DNA of 64,000 nt from Rhodospirillaceae bacterium. Lineage in GTDB: Bacteria; Pseudomonadota; Alphaproteobacteria; Rhodospirillales; Rhodospirillaceae. Location of the stretch: assembly GCA_029245025.1 (NCBI GenBank), contig JAQWQC010000006.1, positions 1 through 64,000 on the forward strand, given 5' to 3'. Every line of letters begins with the position of its first letter. Within the stretch, counting starts at the first letter, position 1. The notes under the pieces were generated by a model. The model searched no databases. It was not told the DNA's origin and was given only the letters and a program-made list of their open reading frames with translations. A program made the position numbers and the translations under genes. Shown here one piece after another: positions 46,095 through 54,778 of this stretch.

Positions 46095-46613
46095 ATGGTT
46101 GTAGAAGCCGCCAAGGTTGGAGAAAACAGATACCGCGAACGCGGCGGACGCTATTTCGAAGATTTCGAAGTTGGAGATGTTTACGAGCATCGGCCAGGTC
46201 GCACGGTTACGCTGACGGACAATATTTGGTTCACAACGCTCACCATGAACAGTCATCCGATCCATTTCGATGCGGAATACGCCAAGCACTCAGAGTTCGG
46301 AGAGCCACTCATCGTTTCAACTTTAACACTGGCCATTATTACCGGCATGAGTGTGTCTGACGTCAGTCAGAAAGCTGTCGCCAACTTGGGATGGACAGAC
46401 ATTCAACTGCCCCATCCCGTTCACGCTGGCGACACAATCTACGCCGAGTCAGAAGTGCTCTCTAAACGTCTAAGCAAATCGCGGCCCGGCCAAGGTATTG
46501 TGACGGTAAAGACCATCGGCAAGAACCAAAAGGGCGATGTTATCTGCTCCTACGAGCGCACCATTTTGGTCCTGGGTCGCGAAAACAACTTTGAAGACGA
46601 AGCAGGGTATTAG
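46095..46613 (+). CDS. MaoC-family hot-dog dehydratase
   Basis: A 172-residue hot-dog fold protein of the MaoC/(R)-specific enoyl-CoA hydratase type. The hydratase 2 region is MNSHPIHFDAEYAKHSEFGEPLIVSTLTL, with the active aspartate/asparagine-histidine zone N-S-H-P-I-H-F-D. Similar proteins hydrate mesaconyl- or 2-enoyl-CoA. AGGAG precedes the ATG. It is the third gene after the SDR and deacetylase-like genes, 30 bases downstream of the latter. Confidence 0.9.
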   Translation: MVVEAAKVGENRYRERGGRYFEDFEVGDVYEHRPGRTVTLTDNIWFTTLTMNSHPIHFDAEYAKHSEFGEPLIVSTLTLAIITGMSVSDVSQKAVANLGWTDIQLPHPVHAGDTIYAESEVLSKRLSKSRPGQGIVTVKTIGKNQKGDVICSYERTILVLGRENNFEDEAGY

Positions 46614-46673
46614 ATCAATCTAATACACCTGCTCTTTCCAGCCTTAATAATTGTGGCGTGCCGCTCGGATAAT

Positions 46674-47285
46674 TTATTGACGGCCACTCCCTTGACCAAG
46701 GCGTTGCCGCTCGGCGCCAATTTCTTGCATGGTTGCGCCAAGCTGAGGTCCATCCCCTTCGCTAACAACGACGAATGGGGCGGGCGCCTCTAAGGCCCAC
46801 ATTTTCCAGCCCGGCTCTCCGTCGTCAACCACATCAACCCAGCGATCTTGTCTTTCGCCGCATGATTGAATCAGTTTGAAGGGAACCACGGAGCCGACTG
46901 GTCCGGTAATACGTGCAAGAAATTTGAACACACCGAGGTGAGTGGCTGGCAAATTTCCACGCCAGATCACTTCGTCATAAACTTCCGTGATAGTCTGTCG
47001 GCCGCGTTTGATAGGCTCGTCCAGAGTGCGCATGACCAGCTCAGTTTCCCAGCCGTCTTTTTCTTCAGGGGCGAAGAGCGGAACCGAAGCCGGAATTTTC
47101 ATGCGAATTTCTGTCGTGGCCAATACACCACAACCATGCGGTACCATGAGATTGAGAAACTCATTGTAATTTGCTCGGCCTTCGAAACCCTCGATGATAA
47201 CGTGCGCCTGTGCCTCTGATACAAAACCGCCTATGCAAATCGCGGCCGCCAGAGCATTAACTTTTAGTCCCTTTAGTCCAAACAT
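46674..47285 (-). CDS. YcnI-like (DUF1775) periplasmic copper-binding protein, second copy
   Basis: A 203-residue member of the same family as the gene at 14605. The signal peptide ends VSEAQA-H, so a mature N-terminal histidine is again predicted. The core VPHGCGVLATTEIRMKIPASV and the W-E-T-E-L-V segment match the first copy. The region after residue 180 is polar and differs. It stands alone on the minus strand, facing the MaoC gene. Copper handling is the likely role. Confidence 0.84.
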   Translation of the reverse strand: MFGLKGLKVNALAAAICIGGFVSEAQAHVIIEGFEGRANYNEFLNLMVPHGCGVLATTEIRMKIPASVPLFAPEEKDGWETELVMRTLDEPIKRGRQTITEVYDEVIWRGNLPATHLGVFKFLARITGPVGSVVPFKLIQSCGERQDRWVDVVDDGEPGWKMWALEAPAPFVVVSEGDGPQLGATMQEIGAERQRLGQGSGRQ

Positions 47286-47313
47286 CGCGTCCTCCCAGTT
47301 TTCACGTCAGATG

Positions 47314-47475
47314 CTATCTTAATGGATAAGCGCTCCACAACGCACGTGCTGTGAGGCGAAGCTCGTCATATGGGCTGGCGCCCAACCGCTCCTGGGCGGC
47401 AAAAACCGACCGCCACGCGTGCACATGGGCCTTACCGGTTGCGTTGCCCCGCGCTATGACTAGAGTGCCGGTCAA
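47314..47475 (-). pseudogene. possible 3' end of a decayed gene upstream of the second YcnI gene
   Basis: The minus-strand frame ending at TAG 47314-47316 reads ARGNATGKAHVHAWRSVFAA, then QERLGASPYDELRLTARALW and ends SAYPLR. Composition and GC-rich third positions look coding and the end resembles a real protein C-terminus, but the frame opens only after a stop at 47509-47511 and the first usable codon is a TTG at 47475. I recognise no family. It may be the tail of a truncated gene or a short true gene; 28 bases before the YcnI start. Confidence 0.3.
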
Positions 47476-47510
47476 TGAATACGGCCTGTAATATTTGAGG
47501 AGCCCACCCT

Positions 47511-48692
47511 ATGCGGGATGACACCGCCGCATCAGCCCTGTCCGAAGACGAACTTGAAGCAATCCGCGACTCCGTCCGTGCCCTGTGTCAGGACTTCCCC
47601 GGCGAGTATTGGCGCGAACTAGACGAGAAGCGCGAATACCCCACCGCCTTCGTTACTGCCATGACCGAAGCTGGTTTTATGGCCGCACTGATCCCAGAAG
47701 AATATGGGGGGTCGGGCCTTGGCCTCACAGCAGCTTGCGCCATCTTGGAAGAAATACATAAGAGCGGATGCAATGCCGGCGCCATTCATGCGCAGATGTA
47801 CACCATGGGAACCGTTCTTAAACACGGCAGCGCAGAGCAAAAACAAGCGTGGTTGCCGAAAGTGGCGTCAGGTGAAATACGACTCCAAGCCTTTGGCGTA
47901 ACCGAACCAACATCGGGCACGGACACACTCTCGCTGCAGACCACAGCGGTGAAGAAAGGCGACCATTACATCGTCAACGGCCAGAAGATCTGGACCAGCC
48001 GCGCGGAACACTCGGATTTCATGGTGTTACTAGCCCGCACGACGCCCAAAGACAAAGTTGAGAAGAAAGGCGATGGCTTGTCTGTGTTTATGGTCGACAT
48101 GCGTGATGCCTTAAAGGATGGCATGACCATAAGGCCAATTCGCACCATGATGAATCATGCCACCACGGAAGTATTTTTTGACGACGTTAAAGTGCCCGCC
48201 GAAAACCTGATCGGAGAAGAAGGCAAAGGCTTCCGCTATATCCTTGATGGCATGAATGCCGAACGCACATTGATCGCGTCGGAATGCCTGGGTGATGCTC
48301 AATGGTTCATCAAGAAAGCCACAGACTATGCGAGCGAACGCAAAGTCTTTGGAGCGCCAATTGGAAAGAACCAAGGTGTCCAATTTCCAATCGCACGCGC
48401 TTACGCATCGTATCGCGCCGCTGCTCTAATGGTCCGTGAATCATACGCTAAATTTGATGCCGGTGAGAAGTGCGCCGAAGAAGCCAACATGGGCAAGATG
48501 CTGGCGTCGGAAGCCTCTTGGGAAGCGGCGGAAATGTGCGTCCAAACATTCGGCGGATTCGCCTTTGCTGAGGAATACGACATCGAACGAAAGTTCCGGG
48601 AAACACGGCTTTATCAGGTGGCGCCAGTTTCAACCAACCTGATCCTCGCCTACATCGGCCAGAACGTCCTCGGTTTACCGCGGTCCTATTAA
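47511..48692 (+). CDS. acyl-CoA dehydrogenase family protein
   Basis: FAD-dependent acyl-CoA dehydrogenase, 393 residues. The signature TEPTSGTDT (131-139) and the FAD/substrate segments are present. The usual catalytic Y-E-G-T near the C-terminus is replaced by LYQVAPVSTNL, so that glutamate is missing. Glu251 in GMNAERTLI occupies the position used as base by isovaleryl-CoA and long-chain dehydrogenases, so branched or unusual acyl-CoA substrates are likely. GAGGAG precedes the ATG. It is followed by CoA ligase and amidase genes on the same strand. Confidence 0.92.
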   Translation: MRDDTAASALSEDELEAIRDSVRALCQDFPGEYWRELDEKREYPTAFVTAMTEAGFMAALIPEEYGGSGLGLTAACAILEEIHKSGCNAGAIHAQMYTMGTVLKHGSAEQKQAWLPKVASGEIRLQAFGVTEPTSGTDTLSLQTTAVKKGDHYIVNGQKIWTSRAEHSDFMVLLARTTPKDKVEKKGDGLSVFMVDMRDALKDGMTIRPIRTMMNHATTEVFFDDVKVPAENLIGEEGKGFRYILDGMNAERTLIASECLGDAQWFIKKATDYASERKVFGAPIGKNQGVQFPIARAYASYRAAALMVRESYAKFDAGEKCAEEANMGKMLASEASWEAAEMCVQTFGGFAFAEEYDIERKFRETRLYQVAPVSTNLILAYIGQNVLGLPRSY

Positions 48693-48708
48693 GACCGGGT
48701 CTGTTTGT

Positions 48709-50103
48709 ATGGTCACTCGCCCGCCTTACTTCGCCGGTTTCGATATCGATCAAATGCTGACCGATCATCCCATCGGTGATGACTTTCTGCCGACCTTCAC
48801 GCAAATGAGCCGGGATGAACTCCGCGCCCTGCAGAATCAGCGGTTTATGAAGTGCGTCGATCGGGCGTGGCAGGTACCGTTCTACCAACGCCACTGGGGC
48901 GACGTGGGATTAGAAGTGGGAGACATTACATCTCTCGACGACATCACTAAGATTCCACCCTTTGGCAAATCTGACTTGATGGACTCTATTGCAGCCCACC
49001 CACCCTTTGGTGACTTTGGCGGCACGGATTTCTCGAACGACGACCACATACACGCTGTGATGCACACCACGTCGGGTACCACAGGCACTCCACAGGTTCT
49101 GTTATTCAGCCCCAAGACTCGCGAGATGCAAAACCTGCTGGTCGCCCGAGCCTACCTCATGCAGGGCATGAAAGGCTCAGATGTCGTGCACTCCATTTAC
49201 GGGCACGGCATGGTGAATGCCGGTCACTACATGCGCGAAGCCGTGATCCATTTCACAAACGCGATCTTTTGCTCGGCGGGGACAGGAGTTGAAACACGAT
49301 CGGTGCAGCAGGTTCACATAATGAACCGGTTTAAAACGACGGTGATTGTCGGTTTTGTTGACTACCTTCGCAAACTTGCAGCCGTCGCCGCTGAAGAAGG
49401 CTTAGAACCCGGCAAAGACATTCCCATTCGCATGATTTCCGGTCACTTCGGCCGGGAAGATCGCGATGAAATCTCACGGCTGTGGGGTGGGGCTGAGACA
49501 TTCGACTGGTATGGCGTTGGCGACACCGGAACAATTTGTGCCGAAGGGCCAGACCATACGGGCATGCATGTCTGGGAAGATGCCCATTACATCGAAATCA
49601 CAGATGTTGATTCGGGCGAGCCCTTGCCCGATGGCGAACAGGGCGACGTCATCGACACCGTGCTTTTTAAAGACGACCTCTATCCGATGATCAGGTTCAA
49701 CACCCACGACGTATCAGCGTTCCACACCGGCACCAATGATACCGGCCTGGTGTTTAAGCGGATGCAGGGCATCTTTGGCCGGTCTGACAATATGGTGAAG
49801 CTGCGCGGCATCAACGTCTTTCCACATGGCGTTGGTGGCGTGTTGTTGGAACGACCAGAGTTCAATGGTGAATACTTCTGCCGTGCGGTGCGAGATACCC
49901 AGGGCAGAGACGATATGATTGTCATGGCGGAAATCACGTCAGCCCCGTCTCCAGAGCTGGAGCAAGCATTCAAAGCATTGATCAAGTCGCGCATCGGTGT
50001 GGACATGCCCGTCGAACTTCACAAACCGGGCGATCTGACCACATTTACCGAGGTTGATAAGCGTCAAAAAGCCAAACGGCTAAGTGACGAGCGGTTTAGC
50101 TAG
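48709..50103 (+). CDS. phenylacetate-CoA ligase-like AMP-forming ligase
   Basis: AMP-binding ligase of 464 residues of the PaaK class. The nucleotide loop HTTSGTTGTPQV is at 119-130, YGVGDTGTICAEGPDH is the A5-type motif and the C-terminal domain begins around GRSDNMVKLRGINVFP. It should activate an aryl or short carboxylic acid to its CoA thioester. It follows the acyl-CoA dehydrogenase by 16 bases and precedes an amidase, which could supply the free acid. Confidence 0.9.
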   Translation: MVTRPPYFAGFDIDQMLTDHPIGDDFLPTFTQMSRDELRALQNQRFMKCVDRAWQVPFYQRHWGDVGLEVGDITSLDDITKIPPFGKSDLMDSIAAHPPFGDFGGTDFSNDDHIHAVMHTTSGTTGTPQVLLFSPKTREMQNLLVARAYLMQGMKGSDVVHSIYGHGMVNAGHYMREAVIHFTNAIFCSAGTGVETRSVQQVHIMNRFKTTVIVGFVDYLRKLAAVAAEEGLEPGKDIPIRMISGHFGREDRDEISRLWGGAETFDWYGVGDTGTICAEGPDHTGMHVWEDAHYIEITDVDSGEPLPDGEQGDVIDTVLFKDDLYPMIRFNTHDVSAFHTGTNDTGLVFKRMQGIFGRSDNMVKLRGINVFPHGVGGVLLERPEFNGEYFCRAVRDTQGRDDMIVMAEITSAPSPELEQAFKALIKSRIGVDMPVELHKPGDLTTFTEVDKRQKAKRLSDERFS

Positions 50104-50166
50104 CAGTTGTATGATTCAAACAATAGAGTTGACGCAACGCTGGCGAAAAAGTAACCGGGTTAGTCC

Positions 50167-51543
50167 ATGACTGTTGATATTGTTGCCCTCGGAGTTGCTG
50201 GGCTCGCGCACGCCCTTGAATCGGGAAAAGCCACATCGACCACGGCGACCGAGACCTACCTTAAACGCATTGAAGATCAGAACAGTGATCTGAACGCCTT
50301 CATTAAAGTGACGACCGAATCTGCTCTGCGAGAGGCAGAAGCCGCTGACCAGAGACGTGAAAAGGGGAACGTTCTAAGCGCCTTAGACGGCATCCCAATT
50401 GCCTTAAAAGACAACATCGATGTCGCAGGCATACCTACAACAGGTGGTGTTGAAGCATACCGACGCGCGACACCAGAGCATGACGCCGACGTGGTGCGGC
50501 GCTTGCGCGAGGCCGGTGCAATATTTCTCGGCAAACTCAACATGCACGAAGCTGCACATGGCGCAACGACCGCCAATGACGCATACGGCTACTGCCAGAA
50601 TCCGCACAAAGACGGCTACACGCCTGGCGGGTCCTCAGGTGGGTCGGGCGCCGCATTGGCCGCTGGATTGTGCGCCGGAGCCTTAGGGTCCGACACACTC
50701 GGATCCGTCCGAATCCCAGCCTCCTTTTGCGGCATTGCCGGATTAAAGCCGACCTACGGATTGGTAAGCACCCGTGGTGTGATGCCTTTGTCCTACGCTC
50801 TTGATCATGTCGGACCCATGGCACGGTCGTGCACAGACTTAACTTTTATGCTTTCTGTGATGGCTGGGTTTGATGCTGATGATCCGGCGGGACGGCATGG
50901 GCCGACCGACTTTACCTCTGCCCTTGAGGCACCATCACCCCTTGATGGTCTGACACTCGGATATTTTAACGACCTCAACAAGATCAATGGAGATACGGTC
51001 GATCCGGCAGTCTCCGTTGCCTATGCAAAATCAATTGATCACCTGCGCGAACTGGGGGCGACAATAGAATCGGTTGACTGGGATGGATACGACCCGGCCG
51101 TGGTTCGCCCCAAAGCCATGCTTTTGATTGAAGCGGACCTAGCCAACATTCACGCTGACGCACTGGACAGCAACCCAGAAGGTTTTACAGAAACGTTTCG
51201 CGCAGGTGTCGAATTTGGACGCGCTCAATCAGCACCAAAGCTGGCAAAAGCCATGAGACTGATTGAACAAGTGAGACCCGTGGCACGGCGCCTGTTCGGC
51301 AAAGTCGATGCGCTGGTTACACCAACCACTCCCGTGCCTGCTTTTTCCTTCGAGGCAGCGATGCCAAAGACCATCACAACGTTTACAGCCTTTGCCAACT
51401 ATGCCGGCTGCCCCGCACTTTCTGTGCCGATGGGGAAGACCGAAGACGGCCTCCCCCTTGGGCTACAGGTCGTCACGCCGAAGCGGGAAGAAGCAACGGC
51501 GTTGCGTATAGGCGCAGCGTTTGATAACGCGTCAGGACATTAG
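50167..51543 (+). CDS. amidase signature family hydrolase
   Basis: A 458-residue amidase with the Ser-cisSer-Lys triad: Lys81 (ALKDNID), Ser157 in GGSSGGSG and the nucleophile Ser180 in GSDTLGSVRIP. The usual GSDTGGS has leucine in place of one glycine. The family includes GatA, mandelamide and indoleacetamide hydrolases; no gatB or gatC is nearby, so this is a catabolic amidase. It overlaps the convergent small gene by 4 bases. As third gene of the acyl-CoA set it may open an amide to a carboxylic acid. Confidence 0.92.
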   Translation: MTVDIVALGVAGLAHALESGKATSTTATETYLKRIEDQNSDLNAFIKVTTESALREAEAADQRREKGNVLSALDGIPIALKDNIDVAGIPTTGGVEAYRRATPEHDADVVRRLREAGAIFLGKLNMHEAAHGATTANDAYGYCQNPHKDGYTPGGSSGGSGAALAAGLCAGALGSDTLGSVRIPASFCGIAGLKPTYGLVSTRGVMPLSYALDHVGPMARSCTDLTFMLSVMAGFDADDPAGRHGPTDFTSALEAPSPLDGLTLGYFNDLNKINGDTVDPAVSVAYAKSIDHLRELGATIESVDWDGYDPAVVRPKAMLLIEADLANIHADALDSNPEGFTETFRAGVEFGRAQSAPKLAKAMRLIEQVRPVARRLFGKVDALVTPTTPVPAFSFEAAMPKTITTFTAFANYAGCPALSVPMGKTEDGLPLGLQVVTPKREEATALRIGAAFDNASGH

Positions 51544-51816
51544 TCTGCGCGATAGCAGGCGGCACTGACACGTCCAAGAAACAAGTCAGCAAACGCCCCC
51601 GGATTAGGCACATCACCGGACTTACGAATTTCCTCGGTGACAAACTGTTTAATCACGTCAGGTTCCATAACGTCTTCAACTTGGCGCACCACACCAGACC
51701 GCGCTGCCTGGCAGGACACTTCCGAGCCAAAACCGATGGTCTGCAGCGCTAGTGGCATCAACGTCCTTTTCATCGCTGCCTGGCGCAAGTGCCGCTACGA
51801 TTAAAATCCATTTCAT
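51540..51816 (-). pseudogene. small secreted protein gene with probable frameshift
   Basis: At 51816 an ATG with AAGGAGAAAG just upstream begins MKWILIVAALAPGSDEKDVD, a signal-peptide-like start, but this frame soon ends. A second frame, open from about 51788 to the stop at 51540, reads LQTIGFGSEVSCQAARSGVV, QVEDVMEPDVIKQFVTEE and ends GRVSAACYRAD. Joining them needs a shift of one base near 51740-51770, and the interval length (277) is not a multiple of three. Two cysteines would form one disulfide. Either a recently broken gene or a sequencing error; family unknown. Confidence 0.55.
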
Positions 51817-51929
51817 GGGTCTTTCTCCTTGGTTATGTCCCGTTTCGTCTATACCCCGATAATCATGAGATGCACGGCAGGCATCGATTGGATGCGAGAA
51901 AATCCTATTTGCGGAAAATCAGCGGAGTT

Positions 51930-53348
51930 CTATAGATCCTCCATTAAGTCAATCGGCGGGGTCTGGACAGAAAGCGGCGCCACATAAGTGCAGCCAGCCG
52001 CGGTCTTCACGTACAGAGATAGATCTGAGAGGTCCGTGTCACCTGGAACGTCAGCCCAGAATTTTGAGGCGGGTTCTGTTTTCGTGGAATTGACTCGGTC
52101 ATAGTCTCGCGGACTCTCACCAGCCAAGACGTTACGGTGATAAGCGATCGCCTCTCCGTCCGGCCATTGCACAATCGCATGGGACGCCAAAGCATCAACA
52201 GCCCCGGCAGAAGCGGATACACGCCCTACAAGACGCACGTAAGAGTCCGGACCAAAATCAAACCGGACTGGCTGAGGCACAACGACAACGATTTCGCCAC
52301 CTGTGCAAATTTGTTCCGGTAGAGACGGTGAGACAACATCCGTATCGATAGTCTCGATCTGGCGAGACATCAAAATCCCGGCAACATCTTGGGCGTAAAT
52401 ATCTGTCAGCAAATCACCAGGATGGCCATCACCGGGATTGGCCCAAAGTTCACGATATAGAGGGGGTGTCCCTGACTCAGAGAGCTGCTCGACGACAGAC
52501 GGCAACAAATCGATAACCGGAATCCCAACATCACGCAGCAAAGATTTAAGCGCCTCATATCGAGGCTCAAAGTAACTTTTGTTGGGGTTGTGCGGCGTCA
52601 GAACAAAAGTAATAGGCAAGCCGTTCTCAACCGAAAAGGTTTTGAGCTCGCTTAAAACTTCGCGATAGGACTCTAAGTTTTCGTCCGTCCACAGCTTTGC
52701 TTCCCAAGCCCCATATCCCGCGCCAGGGTCAAGTACGCTTTCGTATACCGCTTGCAGTTGGGCGGTCAGGAATGCGTCGGCCCATGGAAACAGAGACATG
52801 AAAGCACGCGGTGGAATCTGAATTTGTGGCGCTTGCCTCTGCACAATGTCACCCAAATCGGGGTCATTGGTGACAAAGCCGATCAACACCTCGTCGACAT
52901 TCAATGAACCTTCGTCTCGTTTGACGGCCTTCAGAAACGTGAGGTGATCGCGCGTGGACCAGCCATTGATCCCCCAAGATTGAACAGTGACGTCAGTACC
53001 CATGGCATTCAATTTGCGCTGGAGTTTGTGGGGCCAGGGTTGGCCAAGATTCAAACCATCACCCCAGACAAAAGAGTCGCTCAACACAGCAACCCTATAC
53101 CCCGAATCATTTGACCCCAGACCTGCATGGATGAGGTCGGTAAACGCGTAAGGGTGAAGCGCCGCCAGCGCGCCGTTAACTTTATCTATCTTCGCGTCTA
53201 ATGCTGCCCCGTCCGGTGTGACCCACGGCACACCACCCGACTGCAGTGCGCCGGTACGCAAAACACCTTCCAATGCGGCAACGGCTAAACCAGCGGCAAC
53301 AAACAAGGAAACCACCGCTATACAAAGATTTAAGGCAGCAGTTTTCAC
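51930..53348 (-). CDS. membrane-anchored SGNH/GDSL hydrolase-like protein
   Basis: A 472-residue protein with an N-terminal membrane anchor or signal (about 5-25) and an SGNH-like domain. Block I is VLSDSFVWGDGL (nucleophile Ser92), the G-x-N-D-type block reads GFVTNDPDLGD, and the late D-x-x-H is in PGDGHPGD. Such proteins act as envelope esterases or acyl transferases. The C-terminal about 120 residues look beta-rich and are not recognised. The start is GTG, overlapping the stop of the VOC gene (GTGA), placing it as third gene in an operon. Confidence 0.78.
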   Translation of the reverse strand: MKTAALNLCIAVVSLFVAAGLAVAALEGVLRTGALQSGGVPWVTPDGAALDAKIDKVNGALAALHPYAFTDLIHAGLGSNDSGYRVAVLSDSFVWGDGLNLGQPWPHKLQRKLNAMGTDVTVQSWGINGWSTRDHLTFLKAVKRDEGSLNVDEVLIGFVTNDPDLGDIVQRQAPQIQIPPRAFMSLFPWADAFLTAQLQAVYESVLDPGAGYGAWEAKLWTDENLESYREVLSELKTFSVENGLPITFVLTPHNPNKSYFEPRYEALKSLLRDVGIPVIDLLPSVVEQLSESGTPPLYRELWANPGDGHPGDLLTDIYAQDVAGILMSRQIETIDTDVVSPSLPEQICTGGEIVVVVPQPVRFDFGPDSYVRLVGRVSASAGAVDALASHAIVQWPDGEAIAYHRNVLAGESPRDYDRVNSTKTEPASKFWADVPGDTDLSDLSLYVKTAAGCTYVAPLSVQTPPIDLMEDL

Positions 53349-53737
53349 GCCAATGCTGCTTTCGGGTATTCAACCAAGGTTAAGACATTTCCATCTGGGT
53401 CGAGGAAATGAGCAATGGTACCTCCCCAGGCTTGCTTCTGGGCCGGACCGAGAAACTGCACACTCTTGCCGGTAAGTAACCCGACGGCCGCGATACAGTC
53501 GTCCACTGCAAAGGACAACGCCGTAAAGCGCCCAATCATTTCAGCAGCATCGGGATCGGCGGGGTTCACCCGCTCGATAATGAAGTCGATATCCTTAGGG
53601 GCAAACACGGCGGAGTCTGCGGTCTGGCCAGACAAGGGCAGGCCGAGTGTGTCGCGATAAAATCGCACCGCCTTATCAACGTTCGCGACAAAAACACGTG
53701 CCGCGGCAACTTTCTTTATGATGGAATCGTTGGTCAT
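53345..53737 (-). CDS. VOC-family (glyoxalase-like) protein
   Basis: A 130-residue vicinal-oxygen-chelate domain protein: two beta-alpha-beta-beta-beta units, opening AAARVFVANVDKAVRFYRDTLGLPLSG and closing AHFLDPDGNVLTLVEYP, where the last glutamate is a usual metal ligand. Possible roles include glyoxalase, dioxygenase or binding protein. It overlaps both neighbours by four bases (ATGA after the TRAP binding protein, GTGA before the SGNH protein), so translation of all three is coupled. Confidence 0.87.
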   Translation of the reverse strand: MTNDSIIKKVAAARVFVANVDKAVRFYRDTLGLPLSGQTADSAVFAPKDIDFIIERVNPADPDAAEMIGRFTALSFAVDDCIAAVGLLTGKSVQFLGPAQKQAWGGTIAHFLDPDGNVLTLVEYPKAALA

Positions 53738-54744
53738 TCGTCCGAAATATTCTGGCCGTGGCGGGCCTGGAATTCGGCTTTCGCAGCCATCACTTGCGCG
53801 TAGACGTCATTCGCATCACCTCCGATGTCGCGCAGGATAGCTGGATGCACCGCCTGTGCTGCCGCGATCCAACGCGCACGCTGTTCAGCCGTCAGGTCGT
53901 ATACAAACGCACCGTCGGCGCGCAGACCCGCGATTTTCTTTTCGGCGTCTTCACGAACACCTGCCCGCTGACTGGGAAAGACGTTGAACGCTTTGTCGAT
54001 CACGTCACGCTGCAATGGGGTCGCTGAGTCGAGCCACTTCTTCGAGGCCATGATGACTGTGCTCTCGTAGTGATGACCCGTCAGGGTGTAATGAGGCGCG
54101 TGATCTTTGAACGCATTGACATACCACGGCAAACTGGATGCCCCGCCTTCGACCAACCCGGTCTGTAACGCTGGCACAACATCCCCAATACCGAGAAACA
54201 CCGTATCTATGCCGAGAGACCCGAAGAACACTGCGACAGACGGAGTCGACGGTGTGCGCAGTTTCTCACCTTTCACAAGAGCTGGGTCTACATAGCTCTG
54301 AGGACCATAGAATCCTGTCCACCCAGCTTCAGACCAACCGAGGTGCGTGATACCAATGGCTTCGAGGTACGACCTAATGATGTCGCCAGCACAGCAATCA
54401 TAAAAGTAGTCCGCCTCTTCCGGACTTTCGAACAAATAGGGCAACGACAGCACGGCGGCTTCTGGGATCGTCGACGACAGCCCCCACAGCGATGCAGACG
54501 AAATCTGCACCCGGTTGCGACGAAGGCTATTCACCATCTCTTCTTCGTTGCCGAGCTCGCCGTAGATGTAATACTCGAAGTCGACCTCGGGGCTGCCCAT
54601 CAGCACACCCTTGCGGAACTGCCAGTGCTCATCCCAGACCGATCCCTTCGGCACACTACCTGCGGCGCGTCCGGTCAGCGGATCAGCGATTGCGGCGGGT
54701 ATACTCAGCATCACGCAAACTGCGGCAATCAGAAAACGGCTCAT
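53734..54744 (-). CDS. TRAP transporter substrate-binding protein (DctP family)
   Basis: Fourth TRAP-type binding protein of the window, 336 residues from ATG 54744, chosen for its signal peptide (FLIAAVCVMLSIPAAIA) and GAGAGGA upstream; the 69 codons open further up look non-coding. Segments: YIYGELGNEEEMVNSLRRNRVQ, SLPYLFESPEEADYFYD, LRTPSTPSVAVFFGSLGID and VVPALQTGLVEGGASS. It lies far from any permease gene and is cotranscribed with VOC and SGNH genes. Confidence 0.88.
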   Translation of the reverse strand: MSRFLIAAVCVMLSIPAAIADPLTGRAAGSVPKGSVWDEHWQFRKGVLMGSPEVDFEYYIYGELGNEEEMVNSLRRNRVQISSASLWGLSSTIPEAAVLSLPYLFESPEEADYFYDCCAGDIIRSYLEAIGITHLGWSEAGWTGFYGPQSYVDPALVKGEKLRTPSTPSVAVFFGSLGIDTVFLGIGDVVPALQTGLVEGGASSLPWYVNAFKDHAPHYTLTGHHYESTVIMASKKWLDSATPLQRDVIDKAFNVFPSQRAGVREDAEKKIAGLRADGAFVYDLTAEQRARWIAAAQAVHPAILRDIGGDANDVYAQVMAAKAEFQARHGQNISDE

Positions 54745-54778
54745 ACTTGTTCCTCTCCAGAGCGACATCGCCGCTGTC

